The translations under genes were made by a program, and so were the position numbers. Below, in pieces: positions 4,305-5,783 of a DNA stretch of 5,783 nt (the first letter of the stretch is position 1; each line of letters begins with the position of its first letter). Source of the stretch: UBA10133 sp964528565 (GTDB lineage Bacteria; Patescibacteriota; Microgenomatia; UBA1400; MFAQ01); assembly GCA_964528565.1 (NCBI GenBank), contig CAZGSP010000066.1, forward strand, positions 1 to 5,783. The letters run 5' to 3'. The notes below the pieces were generated by a model, which was not told the origin of the DNA, did no database searches, and worked only from the letters and a program-made list of their open reading frames with translations.

Positions 4305-5783
4305 CTAACTGGCTATTTCGCTGGCGCGGGTCTCGCGGATACAATTGACCTTGACGGTTCCGGGGAAGGTCATGGTGTCCCGGATCTCATCACGAATAGC
4401 TTGGGCCAAGACCGTTAACTGATCGTCTCCGGCCTTGCTTGGATTAACAATAACCCTGATCTCTCTCCCGGCGGAAATGGCATAGGCATCGTCGACCTCC
4501 GGATGTTTGCGGGCGATTTCTTCCAGATGCTTAATCCGTTTGCCATACTCTTCGGTATTTTCGTGACGAGCACCCGGTCTGGAACCGGAAATGGCGTCGG
4601 CGATATAAACAATCACCGATTCGTTGGAAGTAAATTCCTCGTCTTCGTGATGCTGGGCGACACAGTCGAGAATATTTTGGGGAATGTTGAACTTCTTAAG
4701 GTATTGAATACCTAGTTCGACGTGATTGCCTTCACCTTCGATGATCTTGCCAATATCGTGGAGCAAACAACCCATGCGGACGGTGTCCACATTGGCACCG
4801 ATCTCATTCGCTATCTTGATACCAATTCTGGTTTCTTCCAAGGTATGACTGATCATATTTTGACCGTAGGATGTGCGGAACTTGAAACGGCCAAGCATAG
4901 TAATAATTTCCCGATTCATGTTGTAGACTCCAACCGCATGACAAAGCTTTTGTCCTTCCAGAAACATAATTTGCTCAACGTCTCTCTTTGATCTTTCAAA
5001 GTATTCTTCAATTCGAGCCGGGTGAATACGACCATCTTTAATTAAATGAATTAAGGTCAGACGAGCTATTTCACGGCGAACGGGGTCAAAACTACTTAGT
5101 TTGACTTCGTCCGGGGCATCATCCATGGAGACATCACAACCGGAGACTTTTTCAAAAATACGGATATTGCGACCGTCTTTTCCAATAATGCGGCCTTTGG
5201 TTTCTTCATCCGGAATTGGAACGGTGGAGATCGTGTACTCGGCGACATAGTCCGTGGCTCCGGCTTTCATAGCGTCGATAAGTATCTCCCGGGCGAGATC
5301 CTCCGACTCGATCTTGGCTTTTTCCTCAGACTCTTTGATGGCTCTGGCGGCTTCTCCGGCGGCACGTTTCTCCACTTGCGCAATCAGTTCCTTCTTGGCT
5401 TGCTCGGTGGTCAAAGAGGCAATTTTTTCAAGTTTTTCGACCATGGAATCGGCTTGAGTGACGATCTTGGCCTTCATCTCTTCGATTTGAGTTGATTGGA
5501 GATCCAGATTGGATTTTTCCCGCTTTAACTGCTCCTCGATAGCGGCGGTACTTTGCTGTTTTTGAGCCAGATTTTTGGCTCTGATCTCGATCTCTTCCAG
5601 CTGAATTCGGGCATCTTTGATGGCCTGATCTTTTATCTTGAAAGCCTCGTCTTTGGCCGAGATAATAATCTCACGAGCCTGTGATTGGGCCGTGGCCTGG
5701 GCGGTGGCGATGATGGCGGCGGTATCAACGGAGGGGGCTTGAACTACCGGAGCAGGGGCGCTAACAACCGGCTTTTCGGCTTC
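4305..5783 (-). CDS. rny: Ribonuclease Y, 5' end beyond the window
   Basis: RNase Y is a membrane-anchored endoribonuclease that starts mRNA turnover in many bacteria. The frame stays open from TAG at 4305-4307 to the window edge, giving 492 residues; the ATG at 5475-5477 is internal, in the coiled coil. Counting from the window edge, residues 1-19 are Pro/Ala/Val-rich, 20 to about 180 form a charged, Ala/Glu/Lys/Gln-rich coiled coil, the KH domain holds GRIIGKDGRNIR with GKDG at 201-204, and the HD domain holds H313, the H342-D343 pair (LLHDIGK), H354, H378-H379 and D396. The C-terminus (AISAGREIRVIV...PGTVKVNCIRETRASEIA) matches the family closely. The B. subtilis protein has 520 residues; here the N-terminal membrane anchor and start lie outside the window. 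All metal-binding residues expected for an active phosphodiesterase are visible. Identity is secure. Confidence 0.97.
   Translation of the reverse strand, partial: EAEKPVVSAPAPVVQAPSVDTAAIIATAQATAQSQAREIIISAKDEAFKIKDQAIKDARIQLEEIEIRAKNLAQKQQSTAAIEEQLKREKSNLDLQSTQIEEMKAKIVTQADSMVEKLEKIASLTTEQAKKELIAQVEKRAAGEAARAIKESEEKAKIESEDLAREILIDAMKAGATDYVAEYTISTVPIPDEETKGRIIGKDGRNIRIFEKVSGCDVSMDDAPDEVKLSSFDPVRREIARLTLIHLIKDGRIHPARIEEYFERSKRDVEQIMFLEGQKLCHAVGVYNMNREIITMLGRFKFRTSYGQNMISHTLEETRIGIKIANEIGANVDTVRMGCLLHDIGKIIEGEGNHVELGIQYLKKFNIPQNILDCVAQHHEDEEFTSNESVIVYIADAISGSRPGARHENTEEYGKRIKHLEEIARKHPEVDDAYAISAGREIRVIVNPSKAGDDQLTVLAQAIRDEIRDTMTFPGTVKVNCIRETRASEIAS

Noticed and set aside
5475..5477. ATG as the start of RNase Y
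   Set aside because: The frame is open upstream to the window edge with continuing coiled-coil sequence of RNase Y type, so this methionine is internal.
375..5783. Recoding of UGA, since none of the six visible stop codons is TGA
   Set aside because: All proteins are complete and motif-bearing in the standard code, with no in-frame TGA required; six stops are too few to infer recoding.

Overview
The window reads as a compact bacterial chromosome segment with housekeeping content. Genes overlap by 1, 4 and 8 bases, spacers are short, and only one start (the HU gene) has a clear Shine-Dalgarno site. Together with a GC-rich palindrome inserted in frame in a conserved gene and a reduced RNase P RNA, this suggests a Candidate Phyla Radiation (Patescibacteria) genome, perhaps Microgenomates. 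That placement is inference from style; no phylogeny could be run. All genes read through in the standard code. I see no mobile element, CRISPR array, tRNA or defence cassette. 

Layout from left to right: (1) 1-362 holds rnpB (RNase P RNA, + strand) with an extended -10 promoter and a GAAA-capped hairpin at its 3' end. (2) 375-2304, minus strand, is a two-gene unit: miaA (GTG start), followed with an 8-base overlap by an AI-2E-family membrane protein. (3) 2305-2362 is a 58-base divergent promoter region; both genes leaving it appear to have almost no leader. (4) 2363-2788, + strand, is an unrecognised 141-residue gene of lower GC. It ends with a 4-base convergent overlap on miaB. (5) 2785-3951, minus, is miaB, which lacks the usual C-terminal TRAM domain and carries a 27-base palindrome encoding exactly nine residues. 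(6) 3951-4226, minus, is an HU-family DNA-binding protein whose stop overlaps the miaB start (TAATG). (7) 4305 to the window edge, minus, is RNase Y, missing its N-terminus. 

Functionally the window is centred on RNA: RNase P RNA matures tRNA 5' ends, MiaA and MiaB successively modify A37 of tRNAs to ms2i6A, and RNase Y starts mRNA decay. HU adds nucleoid organisation. The parts most worth a second look are the codon-exact palindromic insertion in miaB, the orphan gene with its strong-looking near-leaderless promoter, the TRAM-less end of miaB, and the P18-less RNase P RNA whose P1 helix competes with a terminal hairpin.
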